DNA of 64,000 nt from the NCBI RefSeq assembly GCF_000264905.1, contig NW_006763136.1, positions 2,013,550 through 2,077,549 on the forward strand, read 5' to 3'. The stretch comes from Stereum hirsutum FP-91666 SS1 (taxonomy: Eukaryota; Basidiomycota; Agaricomycetes; Russulales; Stereaceae). Under the pieces are notes generated by a model that worked only from the letters and a program-made list of their open reading frames with translations, did no database searches and was not told the origin of the DNA. A program made the translations under genes and the position numbers. Numbering within the stretch: the first letter of the stretch is position 1; the number at the start of each line of letters is the position of its first letter. Positions 13,601-24,299 of the stretch are shown here, in pieces.

Positions 13601-15090
13601 CCCGGTCCATTAAACTCTCGCTCGCTTCGTCAAGACAGATCGCGGACTGCCTCGTGTTTGCGGATTTGTTCGACCAGCAAAGTTATGTAGTGACGCCGTT
13701 CATGAACCAGTGTTTATTTATTGCCGGAGTCGCGTTTGTGTGGGAGGCGCAAATGGAGGACGGGTTTTTGGGGATGGGAAGTGGAGGTGCGGGTGGTGGG
13801 ATGGGTCAAGGTGTAAACGGGAGGGGACCGCACGGTGGCTCGAACATGGGTGACGGAGGGGGAGGAGGTGTAGGGGGAGGAGGGATGAAGGGCACAGGGT
13901 CAGAGAGTGCGGCGTTTTTGAGCGGGCTCGTGCGGCAGAATTTGTCTGTCATGTTGAAGGCTATGAGGAAGATGCAGGGGTATTGGGCAGGCATAAGTTA
14001 TATCATGAGCGTGAGTGACCTTATCTTCTCCTGCTCAGGAGCAACGTCCCTCGAGAGCTGGGTGCTGACGTTTGCCTGTCGTCGGCCTTTTAAAGGTGTT
14101 GGAGCAGCGCGCTTCTGGTCTCGGTTGGAGTAAGATCGACTTTTCGATCACGTCCGACAAGGCGAACACGTTTATCTCGTTACCGGATGCGGGGCTGTTG
14201 AGGAGGATCGCCGGGAATGGGATGTGTGAGTCTCCGCTCCTTCCTTCTTTTCTTGCTTCTTCTGGGAATCCTTTGCGTCATCGCCGCCGTGGGCTCTCGA
14301 GCTTGCTCTTCTCTTCTCTTTCTTTGTCTCCGAGCCTGCTCCGTTCTCAGAGTTTTATGAGTCCGTCGTGCCGTCGTTCGTTGTCCGATTCTCCGGTGTC
14401 CGAATTTCAGTTCTCTGCACTCCGTCAAGCCCTTCTTTCTTTCTTCCCTTACTTCCGGTGTCTCCGACTTCTTTCCTTCTTTTTCCGATGCTTCCTTCAC
14501 ACCCTCCGCTCCGCCACCCCATCATTCAGTTCCGTCGCCTGTTGTCTAATGTCCGTAGTCCCGCGTATCCTTCGAGTACTGACTGTTTCGCATCTTCATT
14601 TGTACATCTTGTCACTGATATTGGGCACATCAAAACATCCATATCCCGATAACGACACGAAACGACTACGTGGCCGCACCGCACTTTCACGGGGAAAACA
14701 GCTGGGATTAGTCCGAAGCCTAATACGCCGAAGGCACTCGACCTGGCACATCTTATGAACCCGGCGCCACAGTCGACGGATATTGCGAATAGTGCGTTTT
14801 TCTTTTTCGTCTTCCTCCTTTACTTCGTCGTTTTCGTACCTTTCCCTCCTGTCTCTTATCATCTTATTCTCTTATCCACCATCGAGTTCTTGTTCTCGTG
14901 ACACCCTTCGACACTCTTTGCACGCCTTTTTGTCCGCCTCTTCTCCACCTCACAATATGATGCTCATGATTATTGCTCGGCAGACTGGTCCTTCAACACG
15001 TTGCTCAACTCGTACCAAATCGAAGAGGTCTCCGCCTCTGCGGCCGGCTTCGACGTCTCGAGCATGTTCCCGGAGGGTTGGAGCTGGTAG
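10611..15090 (+). CDS. Zn2Cys6 fungal transcription factor
   Basis: Nuclear DNA-binding regulator; target genes unknown. The N-terminal 130 residues are a Gln/Asn/Ser-rich low-complexity region (NQQQQGEQQQGHGQQQHSPN). The zinc cluster at about residue 142 is CFRCKNKKGKC DDRMPICGPC VKANAEC (spacing C2C6C6C2C6C), followed by a strongly basic segment. The fungal-specific transcription factor domain is spread over many exons: VDVFFENFAQHFPFVKRERV, AAGLLLLSWAEFGENSESGL, WNFAGLGMRMAIDLGLHK, FWSLYIMDRLLSLGTGR, then FLHLWAHGILALIHHP. A Gly/Met-rich loop follows (13780-13890). The C-terminus is DWSFNTLLNSYQIEEVSA to FPEGWSW, stop at 15088-15090, an acidic/aromatic tail that could activate transcription. 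At least twelve introns are inferred, one of about 476 nt (14226-14701). Boundaries of the low-complexity exons at 11.7-12.0 kb and 14.2-14.8 kb are uncertain. Confidence 0.85.
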
Positions 15091-16204
15091 TGGTGTACCT
15101 GTCAATACAGTCAGTCACCAGACCTCCCTCTCCTGGTCTATTTTGCTGGGCAAAAAGAAAGCGTGTGGAGTAGGGACTCTAGTCTGGTCAAAAGTTTTTT
15201 TTGTGTCTTTGTCTCGATCCATCATCATCATCCATAATCTCATCCGTATCCGTTCTGGCTAAGTAAGTGTTGCATCCATCATGATCATCGGACGTCGAGC
15301 GTGTTATGTTGCATGTAATACATACCCCCCGTCTCAGCCATACATCCCCTCATCCATCCGTCCATCCATCCGTCTCATCTGTATCGTGTTCTAGTTGTTT
15401 TCCGTCGGTCTCTGGTCTCTTGGTCTCTCTAGCTTTTTTCTAAGTCTTGATTCTTACTTTTTACTTTTATTTTTATTGGTACGTACGTAGGTCGAATTCC
15501 AATTTAGAGTAGCCTGTACATAGGTGTACGTATTGTTGTTGTGGGATGTAGAAAGAAGGGCAGGCAATTGAAGAAGAAGTTTAATCCCTGAAGGACTGAT
15601 GTCTTTGTGCGTGAGGAAGGAGACCGAGTGGGAGAGGATGTCACTCTAAAGCAGCCAGAGTTGAAGTGGTGGCCTCAACAGGTCTAACGTGTCGCTGCAG
15701 TCTCATAATCCTTTGTTTTCCTCGGTACAGACCTGTTCAGACAAGATTGATGTTGAAGATGCCCGTTGTGTCCCCTGGAGTCTTCGAGCCCCTATCCTGC
15801 TAAGCACACCTTTCCCACGCACTATGACAGTGTGGCGTGCAGGCCACACTATTACGAATGAACTCAAGCTCCCGAGCAAAAATAATACAGTAACGCTGTA
15901 CTTCTCAAGGTCAAGTTCGAGGAATGCAATGTTCGCGAAGACAAGCTCCAGTCGCGTTTCTTCCATAATTTTGCGACAGTTTCATTCATATGTGAGTTCG
16001 AGCGCGACTCAGTTTGACGTCCAACGGACCTGAAGTCCTGAGGCATACTCAGGCGGCCTGACGACACCGGAGCACCTGAGTAATATGATTTCGTACAATC
16101 ACTGATGCATTGATGATTTAGTTCCTCGGTATGTATGATAATATTTACAGCGACGCCGTCTCAGAATACACTACTCGTACGACCACAAGAACAAGGAAAG
16201 GTTT
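15091..16204. other. Convergent intergenic region
   Basis: About 1.1 kb between two gene 3' ends. It contains a short CATC/CCGTC tract at about 15340-15375 (catccatccgtccatccatc) and T-rich sequence to 15480, probably the 3' untranslated region of the regulator. No gene was supported. Confidence 0.5.
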
Positions 16205-17305
16205 TTAGACCTTGGAGACCTTCTCCCAGAAGGTCTTGCCCTGGATGGTAGCGATCTCGAGCTCGAGAGGGGAGGGCTGGCGGGATCCGTCAGCGCCCGC
16301 GAACGTGCCGGAACCCCAGGGAGAACCTAAAACACAACGTGAATTGATGTAGCGTCAGCAACATGATATGCACCCAACGAGCAACGCAGGAGGCATGCTG
16401 GTCGATATATATATAGGGGGCGGGCGTCTGATAATGGATAATGGGGTACTCACCACCGTGGACCTCGCTCAGGTTGGTAAGCTGGCCAAAGGCGTGCTTG
16501 TAACCGAGAGGAACGTACTTGACGCCGTGGTGGACGAGGGTGGACATTGCGGCGATGGCGGTCGACTCCTGTCCTCCGCCCGCGCCAGCGGTGGAGATGA
16601 AGAGACCGGCGGATTTGCCGTCGAGGGCACCGGAAGCCCAGAGCTGACCGGTACCGTCGATGAAAGTCTGAAGAACATAAACTGTCAATGGGTAGAACAG
16701 GGGCTAAAGCGCAGTGCGTAATAGAGGGCGTACCTTCCATTGAGCAGGGAAGTTACCGTAACGGGTCGGGATACCGAAGAGGAAGGCGTCGAATTGGGCG
16801 AGGTCACCGGGGGCGAGGACGGGGTAGTCTGGCTTGGCCGGTGCGTACATCTTCTTGAGGACCTCCTCAGGCAGAGTCTCGGCAACCCTGCGAGCCATGG
16901 TCAGAACGAATCACATTATGAACTGGACGTGAAAGACGTACTGGTAGATGGTGGCAGCACCGCCAGCGGACTCGATACCGCCCTTGATGGCCTCGGCCAC
17001 TATGAAGAGCACAACGCGTAAGTAGAGGGTCAACAGGACAGCGATGAAGAGGACGTACACTTGGCGATATGCCCGTACATGGAGTAGATGATGATGGCGA
17101 CCTTTGGAGAGCTCATGGTGGAAGCAGGTGAGGTGGTGGTGTTGGCTGAAGGGGGGACTGTGCTGGCAGCTGCTGCGGGAGTGGGTTCGACGGGGGGAGG
17201 TTGAGGCTTGGAGGACTGAGTTGGGGCCTGCTTTATAGATTTGTCGGTGGAGGGAGCGGGGTCGTCGGATAACAGATTCTTCTGCTTTTTAGACGGGAAG
17301 CACAT
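16205..17305 (-). CDS. NAD(P)H:quinone oxidoreductase, WrbA/Pst2 flavodoxin-like family, with N-terminal extension
   Basis: FMN enzyme making two-electron reductions of quinones, which avoids semiquinone radicals; in wood-decay fungi it partners with laccase and peroxidase products. Five exons: 17305-17059, 16999-16942, 16887-16734, 16667-16454 and 16326-16205, 264 aa. The flavodoxin core begins with [20 protein letters not shown] (FMN phosphate loop), then [38 protein letters not shown] and the end [20 protein letters not shown]. Upstream of the usual start (MSSPK, 17116) an in-frame 63-residue Pro/Ser/Thr/Ala-rich extension starts [10 protein letters not shown] at 17305. The longer start is preferred because the frame is open, basic at its end, and a Cys at position 2 could be lipid-modified. 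The short form could also be made by downstream initiation. Confidence 0.92.
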
Positions 17306-17915
17306 CCAGATCACGGCGGAGCGGCGCAGGTGACGATGACAGAGAATGTGGTCGCCACCTCTGATCTTATAGACAGTCGCCCGCGACGAACAGTCAGAGC
17401 GATCGTGCGCTCAAAGCCGCCCTGTGATCTTCTGCGAATATCTCGCCCCCTTTGGCAGTCACATCCCAAACAAGGTGCGCTTATTCTTTTTCTGCCCCTA
17501 TTACGCAGCCGTGATGGCGTAAGCCTCTTTCCGCTTTCGCCACTTCCGCTCTCACGCTCAGCACATCATCGCAAGAAACAACATCCTAATCCGGCACCTC
17601 GCTCAATCCAGAACGTTCGTTCATGCCTGCGGCCTCCTGCACAAGCCCGCGAAACAGTGACGAATATTCGAGACCATGATTGCAATTGACACGTGCGACT
17701 GACGAGACGGAAATGACAAGAAAACAAAACAAACACAGAGTTGTTACACGACTTTTTGGTTAGCAAGCGCCGCCCCAACGACCGGACACATTTCTTCTGA
17801 CAGCCTTGAATAAGCATCCTCGATGCAGTAGTATATACTGCTTACGGCCAGAGCACGTCAGCCTTCTCGTATATTTCGCCAGTAAGCGCTCCCCTCCCCC
17901 TTCAAAACGCCACCC
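17306..17915. other. Intergenic region between quinone reductase and CSN3
   Basis: About 610 bases between the 5' end of the quinone reductase and the 3' end of CSN3 (both minus strand). It should contain the reductase promoter. No other feature was supported. Confidence 0.45.
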
Positions 17916-20900
17916 CTAGTCGTCCCATGTGCCGCTGCCTCCTGGCCCCATAATACCGGACATCAGGTCGTCCTCCTGCATGCCCATATTCGAGGTGTTC
18001 ATCATTGTGCTCAAACCACCGGGCTCGTCTCGACTTCGCATAGCCTGAATAAATACAACAAACAGGGGGAAAAATGTTGGATTAGTAACAAGTAATGGAA
18101 ATGCAAGGTCAAGATCAGGCAACGGTCTCTTGGGTCAGGTGCATCATGGAAGCCAAGTACACAACACGAGCTCAAATTCAAAAACGGAATACAGGGTCGC
18201 ACGAACAAGCGGATTGCCTAAAATAGCGCAGTGATAATAATACCAGTCAAGGAAAGGTGGCGCTCGGCGAATGATATGATCAGCGGAAACAGCACGGTTG
18301 CGACAATAGATGCATTCTGAAACGAAGGGCCTGACTTCGTAATTCTCCGACCTGTTCGATAGTAAAGCTCGGCGGAGGTCAAAGGGATCCGATTGGAGCT
18401 CAGAGTAGTCAAGGATCACGTTCCAAGTATCCAGGACTTTGGAAATACGTGTACGAAGAACCATATCAGGATATTGGCCACATACGCCGTGAAGAGCCAC
18501 GACACTTAGGGCATGCAGACCGTGTACGACCGTGTATGACCGTGTACAGTCGTGAGACGTACCAGCTACCCGACACCGACCGAGGGCGACCGAGCAGACA
18601 TCGAAGCCAACAGCCGAGAAAAAGAGGACAGAAGAAAGCCAACGTACCTTCGCCAACCAATCTCGGCTCCTGCCCAATGCGCCCTCTACTTCTCTGAGGA
18701 GCGCCTCCTGCCTCTGTGCCTCGGCCAGAGCCCTGTCTACGTCCGATTTTGAGACTTGTAGAGGGATATCGTCGGCGAAAGTGACCGTATCATCTGCTGA
18801 GATGGAAGCGTTGATTTCCTTGTGTTCGATCTAATAATTTCATCAACCAAGTCAATAGAAAACGTAAGCAAGTGGACAAGACAGGCACGTCAAAGTAACG
18901 AACGAAAGGAAAGGAGGATCAACACACCATGTCAAGCACAATGCCCCTCACGATCTCAACGTCCACATCCTCCGATTTCCACTTCACCTCTTTACTCGCC
19001 CCAGAACCCTCTCCCTCTCCACCATCTCCACCGGTTACAGGTGTAGCATTAGAAGGTATCCCGACCCCGACGGCGGCTCCGATCTCGCGCAAACCCAGCG
19101 TTAGGTAGGTCTCTGTGAGTTTCTTGATGGCCCATCGAGGAGCACGGGATAGAGCCTGTTTGACGAGGCCTGCATTTTCGTCCTAAGAATTATTGTGGCG
19201 TTAGTTATCGATTGTACAGGGGCGAAGAGATCAGGTGTAGAGATCGTATGCGAATGAAGCGCATCGGTGCAAGTAGTACCTAATAGGGGAGAATACGAAG
19301 TCGATAAAGACGCTCACCCTGTCAAAAACGCCGCCTTCCTTGTTGACAATCTGCATTAGCGGCCGAGAAGGGCCCGGGTATACTTTTGCGAAAGCCCCAT
19401 AGACCGAATTGCGGATACTATTAGTGATAGTCGGAAACGTGTACCGAGGCGGAGGCTTGCTCTATAGCGCGTAAAATATCGAAGAATGCAAACCGTTACA
19501 GTTCAAGCAAACCCGGATCGCGTCGGCGCCACACATGCCACAAGCCATAAAACCGGACGTCAATAATAGTCTCGACAAGCGCAGTAGCAGCGGATCGTGA
19601 TTAAAATGGGGAAAACTGACCTGGCCGTAGAGGATGAGTTGGACTAGTACCAACTTCTTCATCGCATCCAACTGCAACATACTCGCCTCACCACCCCTCT
19701 CGCCCCTCTCTCCGTTCCCTCCACCTCTACCCTCACCACCATCTCCACCTCCTCCCGCACCACCACTTCCACGGCCCATAGGAGCCATGACATTCATACT
19801 CGAAGCTCCAAACCTCGATGCAGCCCCTCCTCTTCCACTACCACTCGCTCCTTCACTTGCCCCTCCAGCATTATTACCTTGGCTGCCATTGTTCCCACCG
19901 CCATTCCTCCCGGAAGAGCTCGAAGGCAGTCCTACCGGCGCACTAGCGCAGATCTCGAAGAACTCCTCGGCTAGTTTGAATTTCTTGAGCGCGGCGAGGG
20001 CGATACCTCCGAGGTAGTGGTAGATCAGATGGTCTTGGTAGGTCAGATCTGGGGAGAGCGGGACTTGTGAAGAGGCGGATTCGGAGCCGGGGGAGTAGGG
20101 TGATGGCGTGGTGGAGTTTGAGATTTCGGTGATGGGGGTGGAGAGGACGGGGAGGGCGGCAGTGTAGGATTTGGTTTGGACGCAGGCCTTTTTGGAGGAT
20201 AAAAGGGATCGGCGTCAGTGAGATCCGCTATGTAGAAGTAAGAGTGATTACTCACTGTCAAAAAGATAGGATGAATGGTCGTGAGGTAGCTCAATGAAGG
20301 AGCATAGCGGCTCAACAAGTTATGGAGCGGTGGGATAGCTAGTTTGATCTATAGAATGTCGCGCAAGCACATATAAACGGATCAGCAGAGTAGAGAAATC
20401 GACACGGTAGTGTAAATCATACGTTTCCAAGAGCTTCTGCTCGATACACAATACCCCTTGCCAACGGAGTTACTGGGAAAAAATAGGAAACAAGTCAGGA
20501 TCAGTTATTTCAGAGGACACATAGACACCAAAAAAGAAACAGGATAATAGACCGTGAACAAGATTGAGACGTGAAAAGGATAGCCTACCTCTGTCTGCGA
20601 CCAACCTCGCCTGAGTCTGGTCAAATCGACGACAAAACTCAGCGATAAACGACATTGGCACCGGTGGCGCGTTCCCAGAGTACCACAACCGGGCAGGTCT
20701 GCATCAGTATGCCACAGGACATCATAGCAGAAACAATTGAACGGCGAAGACCACATAATCCACAGGAGGAAGGACTGTCAGCGCAAGAAACGACGACACT
20801 TGTAAATAGATGGTGGGGAAAGCACGCACAGAATATACATCACTCCGACCGTCCATCCACTCGCCGGTGTGCTTTCAGCCATGTTTCCCAATATTATCAA

Positions 20901-21311
20901 CGGGTCCTGGCCATCACGTGTCAACCCACACAGCTCATTATCTCTCCCATGGGCTAGATTCGCCAGACTCTTCCCCAGCGTCTGGAGGTTGCCATTGTTC
21001 ACGATATGGCCGAGAAAGGTGTGGAGAGACGAGCTGGAGTTTCCCGGGCCCGTGCTAGTTCCTGCTGACACTGCGGAGGTGGCTGATGCCGCAGATGAAC
21101 TGGGCGGAGCACTGGCTTGACTTGAAGGAGCCGTGGGTGTTGTTGGTGCTTCAGCGGAAGGTGGGATGGAGGTGTCTTGGACTGCTGTGGTTGCAGAGGC
21201 TTCGGGATTGGGAACTGAGGGTTGTGAAGATGAGGGTGCAGGATCCGATGAGGCAGGTGGAGGCGTTGGGAGACCTTGTTCTGACATTTTTGGTTCAACT
21301 GCAGATGTCAT
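17916..21311 (-). CDS. CSN3: COP9 signalosome complex subunit 3
   Basis: Scaffold PCI subunit of the COP9 signalosome, the complex that removes NEDD8 from cullins. Exons read from the start: 21311 to about 20890 with a Ser/Pro/Ala-rich leader then FLGHIVNNGNLQTLGKSLAN; 20698-20589 (FIAEFCRRFDQTQARLVADR); 20472-20423; 20348-20256 (PPLHNLLSRYAPSLSYLTTI); 20187-19621 (YHYLGGIALAALKKFKLAEE); 19461-19318; 19182-18928 (APRWAIKKLTETYLTLGLRE, the winged-helix start); 18830-18648 (DMIEHKEINASISADD, then TVTFADDIP); 18044-17916, ending QEDDLMSGIMGPGGSGTWDD. These blocks match human CSN3 in order. Oddities are an insertion of about 84 Gly/Ser/Asn/Arg-rich residues at about 19935-19685 between two repeat helices, and a 603-nt intron (18647-18045) before the last exon. 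The short exon(s) near 20700-20790 are not resolved. An alternative start is MSEQGL, eight codons in. Confidence 0.85.
18518..18547. repeat. Three tandem 10-bp units in the CSN3 intron
   Basis: Units gaccgtgtac, gaccgtgtat and gaccgtgtac lie head to tail inside the long last intron of CSN3. Each contains the near-palindrome gtgtac. Seen directly; function unknown. Confidence 0.75.
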
Positions 21312-22452
21312 AGTTGATACACGAGATCAGAAACAGGATAGTTATTTGTGAAAGGCTGAGCTCACCTCAATGTGACCCCTTTAAGACCAGTATTTGAGCG
21401 GTGTCTGTGCTAGAAAGCGGAGGAAAACTGCACAAAGATATTGTGGCCCTAAGGGACGGAAGAAGGAGCAAGTCAATGAAAGATAATGATCACGAGACAG
21501 GCGCCCATCGCAAAACGAATATCCAGATCCCGCTAGAATATCTTTCTCAAATCACAACAAGACGATCCCAACGGGCCACTGAATATCCATGCCAAGGCAG
21601 AAGAATATAGAACTTGACAAGTTTGCAAAGGCAACGCGATAGACGCTCCGGCGACGCGTACTCGTCTAGATTCGTGAGAAAGGATATGCACTCACTGGAT
21701 TTGGGTGGGATTATATCGCAATGTTCCAATAGACACAACAATAATAGTCTCTCTGGGTACACGTCTACCAATGTGTGCTTGTACACAACGATGCAGTTGA
21801 TGGTCGCGGTCAAGGTCAAGGACGGAGATGAAGAACGGGTGGCGGGGGGCGCCTCGCGTCGCGCTTGTGGCGTGGCGCGCATTTACGCGTACGCGATATC
21901 TGTTGTAGCCCTCGCGGAAAATACATGTTGATTCTTGACCACGACCTACCACGACCGACTACTCTTGCCAAAGGCGCACGATCCATCCAATTTTCTTCTC
22001 ACCACTGAATCCTTCTATTTTCTTCCCCACTTCTCAAACGCGTCGCGTTTAATTTACTCAACACCCGAGATCGCCATGGCGCAGCGCTTTGGATTGGAGG
22101 TGTACATAAATTGCTATGCCACTCAACTGCGTTGCTTGACGAAGGCCATGCATCGCTGCCCTTCTTCCACGATGGTTGAGGCCGAGGATAACTCTACGTG
22201 CAAATCTTCCACCCGGGAATCGTTATCATCTCTCAATCAGCCCCTTTCAGCCCCGATTGCCTCTCAGCGCATCCGGCAATCCTCTTTCATCTGGCCTTCG
22301 TTTTTTGATAGCTTTTAGCTGTCATCAACAATCAATTCCCACTGTACATCCGCGCAGTCAGCCTGAACTGGGCGCTCAACTCTCTTCGTCTTTGCGAACC
22401 ACTGTAGTCTACCGACAGACAATCCTCGTAGGCTTGCCGCATCCGACTCGCA
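21312..22452. other. Divergent intergenic region CSN3 / interrupted gene
   Basis: About 1.1 kb between diverging genes. Two plus-strand frames of 105 and 127 codons (21614-21931 and 21935-22318) have no signal peptide, domain or splice support and are taken as chance. No RNA gene was seen. Confidence 0.45.
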
Positions 22453-23712
22453 ATGTTCGGTTCGACAACGCACGAATCCCGCAAACTTGTTGACCTTCTA
22501 TTTCGCGCCAATGGCCTCTACGCATCCCTCGAACCCTCTATTCCTATCACACCTGGAGACTATGGCACGGTTGATCGCGAGACCGGTCTCTTCTTCAAGG
22601 AGGGTAACATATTCGACCCTTCGTTCCTTCCGTATCTCGTACAGACTGTTCGTGTCTCCAAGCATGCTAGCGGCCTGAAATCAAACAGTGAAGTTGCTGG
22701 TGGGGTGTTGAGCAGCACTCTAAGTCCGGGTGGGAGAGACAAGGGGAAGGACATAGAGGTTGTGCCGTTGCAGGTGGACATGCCGCAGACTTACTCCACG
22801 GAGAGGAAGGTGGTAATGCAGACTGAGCACGTGAGGTTGTTTGACGCGGGGCTGGATGTGTCTGCGTGAGCGATAGTTACTTCACCTGGTCTACGTGCTT
22901 TGCGCCGTAAAGCTGACAAGTCCGTGTTGGTTAACAGTGATTTCTTGCCACTCGCCTCTATCGAGTTCGCCATTTCTGCGAAGTTCTCTCGTGAACGGTC
23001 ACTGGCAATAATTCTCGCACACTCACAGATTAAAGGTCTGCTCAATAAAGCGCAATTACGAGCTGTTCTTCAGCTACCGATCTTGAAAGGTACGTCTTTC
23101 ACTCCCCACCCTCCTTCTACATCGTTTTGACAGTATTGCATCAACCTGTAGGGAAGGCTCTTGTCGGCGAAGTCTACGAATGCCCAGGATTCGTGCTCAT
23201 CGCTCACAGCGGAAATGAAGCAGAAGCAAAGATAGCGTTCGGTGCAAAGATGCCAGTCGCTGCTGCTACGGGCCTACCAGTCGTGGCCGGCGGTGGGCCG
23301 GAGTATGTGAGTTTGCAAAGTTCCTGATGATCATTGTCTAGCCCGCATCATGACACCCTGACCGCATGGTGCTCGTACGTGGTTCAGGAATGGAAAGTCA
23401 CATCATCAACGAAACTCTCGCGCGAGGGTGTCAACGGAAATTTCTATCGTGCGTTCGCATTCGGGCCTTGCGTTTCGTCATTGTTCCCCACTTATGGTGT
23501 GACGTTCTTGGTGCCCTATTCTAGCCCTGATGCGCCTCTACTCCTGTGCGCCACACGTCGCGGCGGTCCGTTTGCGGGGGAAAATACTACGTTCTGCAGA
23601 AGAGGTAGAGGTGCCATTGCCCTTGTTTTTCCCGCCATGGGAGGATCTAGACGATAATGGAGAGGAGATCGATGTCGGAGACTCTGATGACGACCTGGAC
23701 TTCAGAATATGA
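22453..23712 (+). pseudogene. Uncharacterised fungal protein gene interrupted by one in-frame TGA
   Basis: Protein-like sequence begins at the ATG at 22453 (MFGSTTHESRKLVDLL) and includes PGDYGTVDRETGLFFKEGN. The frame hits TGA at 22867-22869 but resumes in the same frame directly after it (AIVTSPGLRALRRKADKSVL), so there is no frameshift, and no intron of workable size removes the stop. Downstream, introns join ILKG to KALVGEVYECPGFVLIAHSG, then GGGPEY to EWKVTSSTKLSREGVNGNFY, and finally PLMRLYSCAPHV to an acidic tail with PPWEDLDDNGEE, ending at 23712. From memory, similar proteins (MF start, PGD.G..DRETG, CPG core, PPW.DLD.DGEE tail) recur in agaricomycetes without known function; this needs a search. 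Without the stop the product would be about 365 aa. Either a recent nonsense mutation, a sequencing error or readthrough. Confidence 0.65.
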
Positions 23713-24299
23713 GTCCTGTAGGATTGAAAAAAAAATTGATTAAGAACTATTCAAACCCACTATAATCAACTATTTGTGGACCTACATCTATGTATCGGGT
23801 TGACTAGTTGTCGAGGTACTTGTCTTTTACCAAGAAGAAAGCACCGGCGACGCCACAAAATTGCCACAAAACGCATGTACCGAAGATATGGCGCCATCTA
23901 CGGGATACTCCGGTCGATCCCCCTGATAATTTCAATTTGACTCTTTGAATCTCTAAACGTGTCGCCTCGAAGACCAACATCTATTTCTCAGCCAATTTCA
24001 ATCACAACCCCGCTGGCATGCTAATGTACGACTACCTGTTCATTCTTGCTGTTCTTCTGCCCGGTCTCATTCTGTAAACTACTATACTTCAAGAGAGCAC
24101 ACTGCTCTGCGCAACTTCGAGACATATGGTCCGGATGGCGTCATTTCCCCGCATTAGAACAATTTTTCGCGTCGACCGTGAAACATAGCTCGTTTTTGCT
24201 GGAGCATGCGGTTCGAACAAAATCCTCAAAAAGCGACTTGGGAGAGGACATCCTCCATCTTCGTAACCGCCAGCGCTCCAGGAATTTCTTCGATTCAAC
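23713..24299. other. Intergenic region before methionine permease
   Basis: Nearly 600 bases holding the 3' end of the interrupted gene and the promoter of the permease. Nothing else was supported. Confidence 0.4.

Noticed and set aside
15340..15375. CATC tract as a satellite or CRISPR-like repeat
   Set aside because: Short, irregular simple sequence in a 3' region; no spacers.
18144..18677. 177-codon minus-strand frame as a true CSN3 exon
   Set aside because: It reads through a good GTACGT donor, has no resemblance to CSN3 tails, and the final exon 17916-18044 gives the expected acidic end.
19634..20017. 127-codon plus-strand Pro/Leu-rich frame
   Set aside because: Antisense of the Gly-rich insertion of CSN3; low complexity and no start context.
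22870..23712. A second separate gene starting after the TGA at 22867
   Set aside because: Same frame, no gap, and no promoter or start context; one interrupted gene explains the data better.
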